64,000 bases of DNA from Dugong dugon (taxonomy: Eukaryota > Chordata > Mammalia > Sirenia > Dugongidae): assembly GCA_030035585.1 (NCBI GenBank), contig CM057462.1, positions 118,167,234 through 118,231,233 on the forward strand, written 5' to 3'. The translations under genes and the position numbers were made by a program. The notes beneath the pieces are model-generated. The model was not told the DNA's origin and ran no database searches. It was given only the letters and a program-made list of their open reading frames with translations. Positions within the stretch are counted from its first letter, which is position 1. Every line of letters starts with the position of its first letter. Shown in pieces: positions 55,145 to 64,000 of this stretch.

Positions 55145-55517
55145 AAAACCTTTCTGAAAGGGTGTTTGGTGGACTGTATGGGACTCCACCCCTCTTATCA
55201 TTACTTTGTTACGGAACTAGCAAACTAAACATAACTAGATTTATGTATAAACGTAGGCCTTTATTTTATTGATATTGAAACTTTTGAATTATAACAATAA
55301 GGTCTGTTTCCATTTTTGTACTAGGCTATTATTAGGCTGAATATGAAAAAATTTTATAATGACATTTTCATTTTTCTAAAGTAATACAGAGCTTCGTACA
55401 TCCCCTCTAACTCCCACCCCTGCTATCCATTCAGAGGCCCTAATCCCAGACGGAAGTGAAATCAAACTTGGCTCCTAAGTATCAGATTGCTTTTGGTCAC
55501 TCTCCAGCAAGTGCTCC
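55145..55517 (+). other. DNAI3: DNAI3 3' UTR and downstream flank
   Basis: AT-rich sequence follows the stop. I see no AATAAA or ATTAAA hexamer. Weak variants such as AATACA near 55385 and AATATG near 55340 are the nearest candidates. The mRNA end cannot be placed from sequence alone. An AfroSINE starts at about 55518. Confidence 0.5.
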
Positions 55518-55684
55518 CCTGGGCACTGGTGACATAGTAGTTAAGAGCTCGGCTGCTAAGCAAAAGGTGGGCAGCTCGAATCCACCAGCTGCTCCTTGGA
55601 AACCCTATGGGGCAATTCTATTCTGTCCTGTAGGGTCGCTGTGAGTCGGAATCGACTCAGTGGCAAGGAGTTTGGCTTTTGGGG
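55518..55684 (+). mobile_element. AfroSINE
   Basis: GGCACTGGTGACATAGTAGT head, AGCTCGAATCCACCAGCTGC, GTCGGAATCGACTCAGTGGC tail. It lies in the 3' flank of DNAI3, in sense orientation. Confidence 0.93.
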
Positions 55685-55739
55685 GGCCACTGCTCAAACC
55701 GTAGGGCCATGTACTAAGCAAAATACTGGCAAATTGAAC

Positions 55740-56390
55740 CCATGTATATTTTTTTAAAAGATAATACATAAAGATCAAGTTGAATTTATCCAGGAATGTA
55801 AGGTTAATTTAACTGCAGAAATAATTATTGATTACTTATTGATCAATAATAATTGATTAATAATTATTGGTTAATAATTATTGATTGATGATTGATTAGA
55901 GGAGAGAAATGATGATGCCATCTTAATAGATACAGAAAAACATTTTATAAATTTTGACACCCATTCATGACAATAAGAACAAATCCTTAGCAAGGGAGCT
56001 TCCTTAATCTGATGAAGATACCCTAAAACCATGCTACAACAAGCATCATACTCAGTGGTGAAAACATGAAGACTTTCCTGTGCAATGAGGCACAAGACAC
56101 AATGCCCGCCGTCACACCTTCTAGTCAGTGTTGCACTGGAGGTTTCACCCGTGTAGGTACAAAAAAGAAACAGCATGTGAAACTGCCTGGGTTGCATAAC
56201 ATAAGGGCTCAGTGTCGCTCAATAAGAGGTTCAGTGTCAACAGGGAATCGATGGGAATGGGAGGGGGTATCGGGGAGAGGAGCAAGAGATGAGATGGAAA
56301 AGTAGGTTGGAGACAGACGGGAAAGCCTCTTGTAAACCTAACTAAGGAAGCTGGATTATATTTCATAGATAATGGGAGTTAATAGAAGGG
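55740..56390. other. Intergenic sequence with an AT-rich palindromic patch
   Basis: 55818-55898 is a cluster of TAATTATTGATT-type direct and inverted motifs. The rest is unassigned; the 56066-56305 ORF has no recognisable domain. Confidence 0.4.
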
Positions 56391-56640
56391 TTGAGCAGGA
56401 AGGTGACATGATCAGCTTTATTTTTAGGAAGATAAGGAATGGATTAGAGTAGGGAAAGTCTTAAGGCAGGAAATCCTATTAGGAGGCAGTAGCAATAGTT
56501 CCAGGTAAAAGATTAGGATGGCCTGTATTAAAGCTTAATTTGAAAATAGAAATGAAAGGCCAATTGGATGGGAAAGGGAAGACAAAGGATTATGCCAAGG
56601 TTTACGAGTTAGGTTGCTGGGAGGAAAACTTTGAAGTCAG
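56391..56640. repeat. Old interspersed repeat, family uncertain
   Basis: GAGCAGGAAGGTGACATGAT and CTATTAGGAGGCAGTAGCAA resemble the ancient repeat near 37150-37250. Confidence 0.35.
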
Positions 56641-56659
56641 AGAGAGATTTATTAGCGCT

Positions 56660-56700
56660 TGAATAAGAATCTACTCAACAGCAAGGGGTTTGGTGGTTTT
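56660..56700 (+). mobile_element. AfroSINE tail fragment
   Basis: AATCTACTCAACAGCAAGGG and GTTTGGTGG are an isolated 3' tip just upstream of a full copy. Confidence 0.7.
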
Positions 56701-56738
56701 CTTTTGTTTTGTTTTTAGTACTATCTATGTTCCCTTGA

Positions 56739-56925
56739 GGAGCCCTGGTGGCACAGTGGTTAAGTGATACAGCTGCAAACCAAAAGGCCAGCAGTTCAAA
56801 TCCACCAGCCACTCCTTGGAAACCCTAAGAGGCAGTTCTGCTCTGTCTTATAGGGTTGCTACGGGTGGGAATCCACTCAGCGGCAATGGGTTCAGTTTGT
56901 TTGTTTGTTTGTTTGTTTTAATGTG
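56739..56925 (+). mobile_element. AfroSINE
   Basis: GAGGAGCCCTGGTGGCACAG head, AGTTCAAATCCACCAGCCAC, AATCCACTCAGCGGCAATGG tail and a (TTTG)n run. Confidence 0.94.
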
Positions 56926-57194
56926 CCCTTGAACAAATGCTGTATCTCTGTGAATTCCCTTTTATCAAGTCAGGTAAACAGTATTTACCTTGCAGCCTTT
57001 TTATGAGGGACAGATGACTGCCTGTATATAAGTTGCTGGGGTCCAGCACATATTATCAATATTATTAGAATGTTCCAGGGCTCATCCTTGCCCTTGAACT
57101 TCTTTTCTTTTTTCTTTTGTTCTTTATTTTAGCCTACACTCATGTCTTAGGTGAATTCATCCAGTCTCATAGCTTTAAATGCTATTTACAAACT

Positions 57195-58105
57195 TAACAA
57201 AAGGACAAACAACCCAATCAAAAAATGGGCAAAGAAATTGAATAGTCAGTTCACCAAGAGATATGCAAATGGCCAATAAGCACATGAAAAGATGCTCAAC
57301 ATCATTAGCCATAAGGGAAATGCAAATAAAAACTACATGAGTCTCACCTTACCCCCCAACCCCATTAGAATGGCAATGATAAAAAAAAAAAAAAAAAAAA
57401 AAAACAGAAAACAGCAGGTGGTGGTGAGCTTGTGGAGACGCTGGAACACTCACGCATTGCTGGTGGGAATGTAAAATGGGACGGCCACTGTGGAGAACAG
57501 TTTGGTGGTTCCTCGAAAAGTTGAACATAGAATTACCATATGACCCAGCAATCCCAATATATCCCAGTAGTATATACTCAGAAGAAGTGGAAACAGAAAC
57601 GCAAACAGAAACCTGTACACCAATATTCATTGCAGCTCTTTTCACAATAGCCAAAAGGTGGAAACAACCACAATGCCCATCAATACATGAATGGATAAAC
57701 AAAATGTGGTATACACATACAATGGAATAGTATACAGCAGTAAAGAGAGATGAAGTTCTGACGCATGCCACAGCGTGAATAAACCTTGAAAACATTATGC
57801 TGAGGGAAAGAAGTCAGTCAGTTACAAAAGGACAAATGATGTATGAACTCACTTATATGAAATAAGCAGATATATAGAAACCAAGATTATTAATGGTTAC
57901 CAGGGGTGAGAGGGAGAGGGAAAGGGGGTGTTTTTGTCCGGAGGGCATTGAATTTATGTTAATGGCGGTAAAATGTTTTGGATGAGGATAGTAATAATGA
58001 TGGCACAACATGAAAACTTGGTGCATTGAGTTGTCATTGTGGAAATTGTTGTGTTGTCAGATGTTTTGATGTGTGTGTTTTCACCACAATAAAAAAAGAG
58101 AGAGA
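57195..58105 (+). mobile_element. Ancient L1 3' end
   Basis: ATCAAAAAATGGGCAAAGAA, AGATGCTCAACATCATTAGC, GGAATGTAAAATGGGACGGC, GTATACACATACAATGGAAT and TGTATGAACTCACTTATATG. It ends near TCACCACAATAAAAAAAG, which has an AATAAA. Confidence 0.9.
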
Positions 58106-58777
58106 AAAATATACCCCCTGTATCCCTAGCCTAAACTTCTCCCATGAAATCAAGGGCTGTATACCCATCTAACTAGATGTTATAATAGTCAATCTCAAAC
58201 TTAACATGTACAAAATTGAGTGCCTGATTTCCCCTCAAAGCCCATTCCTCCTGCAATCCTCCCCATCACCGTGCTTCCAGTTGCTGGAAAAAAAACCTTG
58301 AAGTCACCCTTCCTTTTTTCTCTTTCTCTCACAGTCCACATTCAATCTGTCAGCAAATCCTGTTCACGACACCTTCACAATATATCCAGAACCTGATCAC
58401 GTCTCTCCACCCTCACTGCTACCGCCATGGTCCAAGCCACTGTCACCGCTGACTTGGAGTTTAGCAGTAATCTCCTCCTAAATGTCCTCCTGCTACTACC
58501 TTTGCCCCTGTTCAGTCTCTCTCAACAGCAGCCAGATGGTAGTTTTAAAATGGAGGTCAGATACTGTCATTCTTCTGCCCAGAGCCCTTCCTCCGCTTCA
58601 CAATTCACTCAGACCTTGAATGAAAACTTGACTATGAACTGCCTGCCCTCCTAGCCATCGGACACGCCAGGTACGCTCCTGTCTCAGGGCATTTGCAATC
58701 GCTGTTCTGTGCTTTCTCCAACTATCTGAAGAGCTAACTCCTTCACTCCCTCAGGTCTTAGCTCAAAGCTACTCTTA

Positions 58778-59339
58778 TGGATTGAATTGTGGTCCCAGAA
58801 AATATATGTTGAAATCCTAACTGCTACACCTGTAAATGGAAACCCTGGTGGAGTAGTAGTTAAGAGCTACGGCTGCTAACCAAATGGTTGGGAGTTCGAA
58901 TCCACCAGGTGCTCCTTGGAAACTCTATGGGGCAGTTCTACTCTGTCCTATAGGGTCACTATGAGTTGGAATCAACTCAAAGGCAATGGGGTTGGTTTTG
59001 TTTGTTTTTTAATACCTGTAAATATGACTGTTTGGAAATAAGGGTTTTCTTTTGTTGTTAGTGAGATCATACCAGAGTGGGGTGGATCCTAAACTTAATC
59101 ACTTCTGAGTTATCAGAGGAGCAGAATAGACACAGAGACACACACACAGACATCGAGGAATGCCAAGGATTGCTGGAAGACACCTGAAACTAGGAGAGAG
59201 GCTCACAGAAGGAATCAACATGGCTGAAACCCTGATTTGGGCTTTTAGCCTCCAGAACTGTAAGAAAATAAATTTCTGTTGTTTAAAACCACCCCACTGA
59301 TGGTATTTCTGTTGTGGCAGCACTAGGTAACTAAGATAG
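58778..59339 (+). mobile_element. MLT1-type (MaLR/ERVL) solo LTR, interrupted by AfroSINE
   Basis: TTATGGATTGAATTGTGGTC start, TTTAGCCTCCAGAACTGTAA, GAAAATAAATTTCTGTTGTT and TGTGGCAGCACTAGGTAACT end. This is the plus-strand layout of an MLT1 LTR with its AATAAA. No internal retroviral sequence is present. Confidence 0.8.
58838..59013 (+). mobile_element. AfroSINE inside the LTR, with 10-bp target-site duplication
   Basis: GAAACCCTGGTGGAGTAGTA head, GAGTTCGAATCCACCAGG, and a GAATCAACTCAAAGGCAATG tail. Flanked by ACCTGTAAAT at 58828-58837 and 59014-59023. Confidence 0.94.
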
Positions 59340-59519
59340 CCACCTTCTCAGGAAAGCCTTCTCTGCCAATCCTACCTAAAAGTTCAACCTTCCACTGACA
59401 CTTTATATCCCCATTTTGTGCTTTTTCCCTTCCTTTGCACTTATCACTACCCAAATGTTTTATACTTTGTTCTGTTTATTCGTGATACTCTAGTACCTGG
59501 AGCAGTGCTTGGCACATAT

Positions 59520-59715
59520 ATTGTTGCGTACTGTCGAGTCAATTCCAGCTGATCGCTAAAGGACAGAGTAGAACTGCCCTATAGGGTTTCCTAGGCTGAA
59601 ATAGTTACGGGAGCAGATTACCAGGTCTTTTCTCCTGCAGAGTGGCTGGTGGATTTGAACCATTGACCTTTGGGTTAGCAGCTGAGCACTTAACCATTGC
59701 ACCAATATGGCTGCT
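59520..59715 (-). mobile_element. AfroSINE variant, minus strand, in the L2 end
   Basis: TTGTTGCGTACTGTCGAGTC (tail) to ACCATTGCACCAATATGGCT (head). TTGGCACATAT before it and TTGGCACACAT after it look like a target-site duplication with one change. Confidence 0.9.
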
Positions 59716-59867
59716 TTGGCACACATGTTGCTCAGTAAATAGTTGTTGAATTATTGAATAAATGAATGAATCGTCATCTTCACAGAAGTGATTATGGCGT
59801 GCCAAGGACAAACATTTTTTCAAAAAAATCTCATCTGTTAAGTGACACCCTATCTGATATTTGATAT

Positions 59868-59995
59868 CAGAAAACTGAGGCACAGAGGGGTTAGGTCATT
59901 TCTCAAGGTCCCACAACTGGTAAAAGGCAGAACCAGGGATTTTTAACCCATGAACTTTAGAGCCTATACTGTTGTCCACTATGCTATATGGTCAT
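59868..59995 (-). repeat. MIR fragment
   Basis: AAAACTGAGGCACAGAGGGG, GAACCAGGGATTTTTAACCC and TTGTCCACTATGCTAT are a reverse-complement MIR. Confidence 0.8.
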
Positions 59996-60473
59996 GTACA
60001 CTTTGATGCTACAGGGGACAGGTTTGGGGGTTTTTTTGTCGGCAGGAGATAATAATGAAATCCATTGGGATACGTTAAGTTTAAGGAGTTTGTAGTTCCG
60101 AATCAAGGTAGACATATCCATTGTTGCTGTATGTAAATGCTAGAAACCAAAAGATGGGTGGCAGCAGCAGACAGGTAGTGGGTGGAGCTGTGGCAGTGGG
60201 TAAGAACACCAAGAAGCATGGATAGAGAGAAAAGAGGGCTGAGGGACCCCCAACTTCTAGACGATGAATAGAGGAGTAGAAGCAATAAAAGAACCTGAGA
60301 AGGGACAACCAGAGAGATGGAGAGAAACTAGTCAAAGGTATGACCACGGAACCTATGAGAGAAAAAGAATTCAAGAAGACACTCATGGTCACCCTCAATA
60401 AATGTTGCAAAGGGGCAAGCAAGATGAGGCCTAAAGCTCTTCCTTCAAATGAGCCATTAGAAAGTCAGAGTAC

Positions 60474-60503
60474 CAAAAAGCCAAACCCGTTGCCAAATCC
60501 TTA
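60474..60503 (-). mobile_element. AfroSINE 3' tip fragment, minus strand
   Basis: AAAAAGCCAAACCCGTTGCC is the reverse-complement tail only. Confidence 0.6.
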
Positions 60504-60524
60504 AAGGCGGAATAAGGTGTCTTA

Positions 60525-61032
60525 GTCATCTAGTGCCGCTATAACAGAAATACCACAAGTGGATAGCTTCAACAAAGAGAAATTTATTCTCCCATAGTCT
60601 AGTAGGTTACAAGTCCAAATTCAGGGCATCAGCTCCAGGAGAAGGCTTTCTCTCTTGGTCAGCTCTGGAGGAAGGTCCTTGTGATCCATCAGTCTTCCCT
60701 TGTCTGGGAGCATCTCAGCACAGGAACCTCAGGCCCAAAGAACACGCTCTGCTCCTGGCACTGCTTTCTCGGTGGTATGAGGTTCCCCTGTCTCTCTGCT
60801 TGCTTCTCTCTTTTATATCTCAAAAGAGATTGGCTTAAGACACTATCCAATCTTGTATACCTCATCAGTATAACTGCCGCTAATCCATTTTATTACATCA
60901 CAGTGATAGAGTTTACAACACATAAGGAAATCACATCAGATTACAAAATGGTACACAATCATACAATACCGGGAATCATGACCCAGCCAAGTTGACAGAT
61001 ATTTTTTGGAGACACAATTCAATCCATGACAT
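60525..61032 (-). mobile_element. LTR-like element, copy 2 of a shared family
   Basis: GTCATCTAGTGCCGCTATAA, CAGAAATACCACAAGTGGAT, TGCTCCTGGCACTGCTTTCT, GGAATCATGACCCAGCCAAG and AGACACAATTCAATCCATGA. It shares its layout and most words with 50870-51362. Confidence 0.7.
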
Positions 61033-61386
61033 GAGGTGTGAGAGAGGAGCTCAGGGGAGGGAGCGGGTTCCCTCCCAGATGAAAAATATGTCCTAGCAGG
61101 GTTAGAGGCAGGAAGGGTGGCCAGGGCCCAGGAAAGAGCAGTTGGTGTCAGCTCTGGGGCTGGTTGGCTCCTATCTGGCTCTTTATTTGCTTAGAACGAG
61201 ACCTCTGCAAGATGGCTTCTCGGTCCTCCAGGCAAATAGATTTCCTGGTGTTAAACGACACTGTCTGTGCAGGAGCAGTTCTTTGATTTTTCTTGTTATA
61301 AAAAGAACAAAAATTGATGATCTGCAGAATTTAAAATAATTACCACATTTTCCCTGTTTTGTTTTCCTGTGTTCACTCAAAAAAAA

Positions 61387-61460
61387 AGTTATAAATTTTT
61401 GAATGAGAAACTAACTTGAGCTGTAAACTTTCACCTAAAGCACAATAAAATTTAAAAAAC
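61387..61460 (+). mobile_element. Very short L1 3' tail
   Basis: GAATGAGAAACTAACTTGAG, CTGTAAACTTTCACCTAAAG and CACAATAAAATTTAAAA match the L1 tail at 9590-9650. Confidence 0.8.
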
Positions 61461-62864
61461 AGAGATTATACGTGGCCAATAAACTAATGAGTCATCTACA
61501 ATGCCATATCCTTCTGTTTTCAAGTGGTAGAGTGTATTTTTGTTTTTATTTTGGAGGATTTTTTTTGTTTGGTTTTGTTGTCTCATATTTGCTTTCTTTT
61601 GCTTTTACTTACACTTTTACTAAAATGTAAAATCCACCGGATAAGCACCCATAAAATCAAATGGGAAAAAAAAAAATACATTGAGTGCCTACTATGTGCC
61701 AGACTGCAATGTTAAACAGGGTGATCAGGGTAGGCCTTAATGGGAAGGGGACATTTGAGCAAAGACTTGAAGGCAGTGAACAATTTCACCACATAGTCTT
61801 CTATGAAAAGCATGTTCCAGAACCAGCCCCTCCCCCGGCAGATTTCCGCTTAAGGCTCCTAGACAGAACTGGGTTGTGGTTGTGTGGCCGCCCGTGAATG
61901 CAAAAGCAGCTGGGAATACAGAAAGCAGGAGTGTCATGATGGCATGACATAAGCCATTACCGGGGTGAGGCACATTGCTGTCCCAAACAAAAGCTGGGTT
62001 TTGTTAGCATAAAAGAAAGGGGTAATGGATATTGAATAAGTGCTTGCCTTAGGGTTATCAATTAAAGAGCTTAATCTAGTGTCTGGCATATAGTAAACAT
62101 CAAATATATTTCCTATTATTTTAACTAATTTATAATGTAACATGATTGCTATACAATTTCTTGCTATAGAAACTAAACATGGGTTTCATCAGGCTCATGG
62201 AAGCAGTTATTATCCGTTTAGTGTATTTTTATTGTGTGTTTATAACTTCAGTTTCTCCAGGTCTCATCACCTCACCAGCCTACAGCCACCAAAGAGGTCA
62301 CATTAATAGCATTAGCCCAAGTTTCATGGGATCTTGTCCCACCTGCTGATCCAGGATCTCAGCCTAATGCCAAGGCCCCGAGGTGTGTTCAGTAGTCTCT
62401 GGGATGAAGGCAGAGTCCTATATGTTTGAAAAGAAGCCCACAGCCATCAAGCAATCTAGGCTCCCTCCCCTCCATGTGCTGGAGCTGCCTAATGCCTATA
62501 ACAGGGGGGAAGATGGAGAAGGTGCTAGAACAATGCCTCTGTGCTAGTTCAAGTCCACCAAGGCACACCAAGGCAGAATGAGATGTGGAAGAGACTGTGG
62601 GAGGGAGCAGGAAAAGCCGAGAAGCGCCTTCAGACCTCGATGCAGTTCTGGTACCTATGGAAGGAGAGCGGGAAGGAAGGAGGTTTGGATAGGACAAGCT
62701 TTGAATCACTCAGCATGCCCCCTTCTCTTTAACAACAAGGTTTTGGAACACAGGCAAACTCACTGTGCTGCCTCCTTCTTCCCTAAGATGAGTTCTCTTT
62801 GTCACTCTTCAACCTTTCAAGATAATGGCATTTTCTCTGACCCAGCCCTTTTATTTGGCAGATG
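61461..62864. other. Intergenic sequence with an old unnamed repeat
   Basis: 61685-61900 (GAGTGCCTACTATGTGCCAG, CATTTGAGCAAAGACTTGAA) is an ancient repeat, and 62035-62105 may be a MIR end. The overlapping ORFs at 62389-62889 have no recognisable domain. Confidence 0.4.
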
Positions 62865-63142
62865 TATCAGCCAGGGCACTCCAGAGTGACAGAACCAATA
62901 GAAGATATATGTATTAAGAAGTTGGCTCACACAATTGTGGGGGTTGGCAAGTCTGATATCCATAGGGCAGGCTGGAAACTTGGCAGGATCTGATGCTGCA
63001 GTCTTGAGGCAGAATTTATCCTTCTCTGAGAAATCTCCATTTTGCTCTTAAGACCTTCAGCTGATTGGATGAGGCCTACCCACACTATTGAGGGTAATCT
63101 CTTTGTTACCTATCTTTGTTACCCAACTGTCATAGTGATCAA

Positions 63143-63345
63143 ACCAGCTGTCATCAAGTGGATTCCAACTCATGGCAACCCCATGTATGCAGAGTAGAGC
63201 TGCACTCCATAGGGTTTTTAAGGCTGTAAGCTTTCAGAAGCAGATTTCCAGGCCTTTCTTCCTAAGACACCTTTTGGTGGGTTCAAACCACCAACCTTTT
63301 GGTTAGTGGTCAAGCAGTTAACTGTTCTCACTACTCAGGGACTCC
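63143..63345 (-). mobile_element. AfroSINE variant, minus strand
   Basis: AAACCAGCTGTCATCAAGTG, GGTTCAAACCACCAACCTTT and ACTACTCAGGGACTCC are the reverse complement of the CCCTGGGTGG subtype. Confidence 0.92.
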
Positions 63346-63769
63346 TTTAATTAACTAGTGCTACCATAACAAAATATTCTACAAGTGGGTGGCTTTAAAG
63401 AACAGAAATTTATTTTCTCAAAGTTCAGGAAGCCAGAAGTCCAACTTCAGGCCCTGGCTCTAGGGAGAGGTCCTTCTTCGCTAATTTCAGCTTCTAGTAG
63501 CTTCGGCAATCCATGGCATTCCTGGGCTTATAGATGCTCCTGCTGGGTGTGTGTGTCTTCTATGGCACCTTCCCACCATGTGTGTCTCTGTGTCTGTTCT
63601 GCTCTTTTACAACTCAGAAGTGATTAGGTTTAGGACCCACCATACTCTAGTATAGCCTGATTAACATAACAAAAGAAAACCCTATTTCCAAACAGGATCA
63701 CATCCACAGTTATAAGGGCTAGAACTTCAATACATATTTGGGGGGAACACAGTTCAATCCATAACATCA
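63346..63769 (-). mobile_element. MLT1-type LTR, minus strand
   Basis: AACTAGTGCTACCATAACAA, GAACAGAAATTTATTTTCTC, AGTTCAGGAAGCCAGAAGTC and AACACAGTTCAATCCATAAC give the reverse-complement MLT1 layout. Confidence 0.75.
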
Positions 63770-64000
63770 CCTTTACTTAAAATCAACTGATTGTAGATGT
63801 TAATCTTATCTACAAAATACCTTTACAGCAACACCTAGATTGTTTGATTAAATAACTGGGTACTTTAGCCTAGCCAAACTGACATTTAAGACACATTGAC
63901 CATCATAGCAGACAGCGTCAAACATGCTGAATCCCAGCAGAGAACACAGTTGAGGCTCAAACTAGGAACCTAAGCAGCTATAACTAAAAATGTAGGAATA

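Larger units (their letters stand above)
58170..59775 (+). repeat. L2 LINE 3' region, interrupted by an LTR and a SINE
   Basis: L2 pieces at 58170-58777 (ACAGTCCACATTCAATCTGT, CTCAACAGCAGCCAGATGG), 59340-59519 (GGAAAGCCTTCTCTGCCAAT, GAGCAGTGCTTGGCACATA) and 59716-59775 (GCTCAGTAAATAGTTGTTGA). They read in order, so one L2 was split twice. Confidence 0.72.
62865..63935. mobile_element. ERVL/MaLR-type LTR split by a SINE and a second LTR
   Basis: The first part, 62865-63142, reads GCCAGGGCACTCCAGAGTGA, CAGAACCAATAGAAGATATA and GATTGGATGAGGCCTACCCA. The remainder at about 63770-63935 reads CTGATTGTAGATGTTAATCT and AACACCTAGATTGTTTGATT, ending GACCATCATAG. Between them sit a minus-strand AfroSINE and an MLT1-type LTR. 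Only LTR sequence is present. Confidence 0.65.

Noticed and set aside
54569-54913. 114-codon ORF close to the last DNAI3 exon, considered as an alternative exon
   Set aside because: Exon N joins exon O in phase 0 without it, and the sequence resembles L2 plus a SINE end.
2076-63345. AfroSINE heads as functional tRNA genes
   Set aside because: They keep A- and B-box-like motifs but lack a foldable tRNA cloverleaf and continue into the common SINE body.
1-64000. CRISPR array, bacterial operon, phage or integron features
   Set aside because: Spliced exons, SINEs and LINEs show a vertebrate nuclear genome. The repeated units are dispersed retroelements or microsatellites, not spaced direct repeats.

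Overview
This is a mammalian nuclear genome window. The repeats point to Afrotheria, most likely an elephant or close relative. It holds about two dozen full or partial copies of the tRNA-derived AfroSINE (CCTGGTGGCRCAGTGG head, ATGAGTCGGAATCGACTC tail). It also holds RTE/BovB-like LINEs of the RTE1 type and L1 elements with a distinctive 3' UTR ending. The species call is inference, because no mitochondrial or other diagnostic marker is present.

The window contains one protein-coding gene, on the + strand: the C-terminal two thirds of DNAI3 (WDR63), an inner-arm axonemal dynein intermediate chain with WD40 repeats. I could assemble 15 coding exons between 3140 and 55144. Every junction has a GT donor and an AG acceptor, and all phases are compatible. 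Joined, they give 601 codons in one open frame, ending in TAG at 55142-55144. Exons for the N-terminal part (roughly 290 residues, by recalled family length) must lie upstream of the window. The protein carries WD-type blades followed by a charged, probably coiled-coil C-terminal tail.

Layout: 1-3139 is the upstream intron, with a MER5A-like element and two AfroSINEs. 3140-14260 holds exons A-E, with a near-full-length decayed RTE1 LINE at 6660-10050. The 7.8-kb intron at 17341-25141 is filled by a sense-strand L1 ORF2/3' UTR copy and two older L1 3' ends. 25142-34022 holds exons G-J among AfroSINEs, MIRs and a long (GT)n tract. 34023-41034 holds stacked L1 tails, old L1 and L2. 41035-49880 holds exons K-N, with a composite block at 45265-48567 (RTE, AfroSINE, Tigger transposon, RTE) inside a 62-bp inverted repeat. 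55013-55144 is the last exon. 55145-64000 is intergenic, with L1, L2, MIR, LTR and nested SINE insertions; no second gene was recognised.

The best anomalies are a perfect 27-bp inverted repeat with a 5-nt loop in the intron after exon C, the 62-bp inverted repeat bracketing 2.4 kb of transposons, and a SINE-plus-flank block duplicated about 1.9 kb apart. Several insertions can be dated relative to each other by target-site duplications. I found no evidence of a new multi-gene system. All identity statements are by-eye comparisons within the window or recognition of known families; no search was run.
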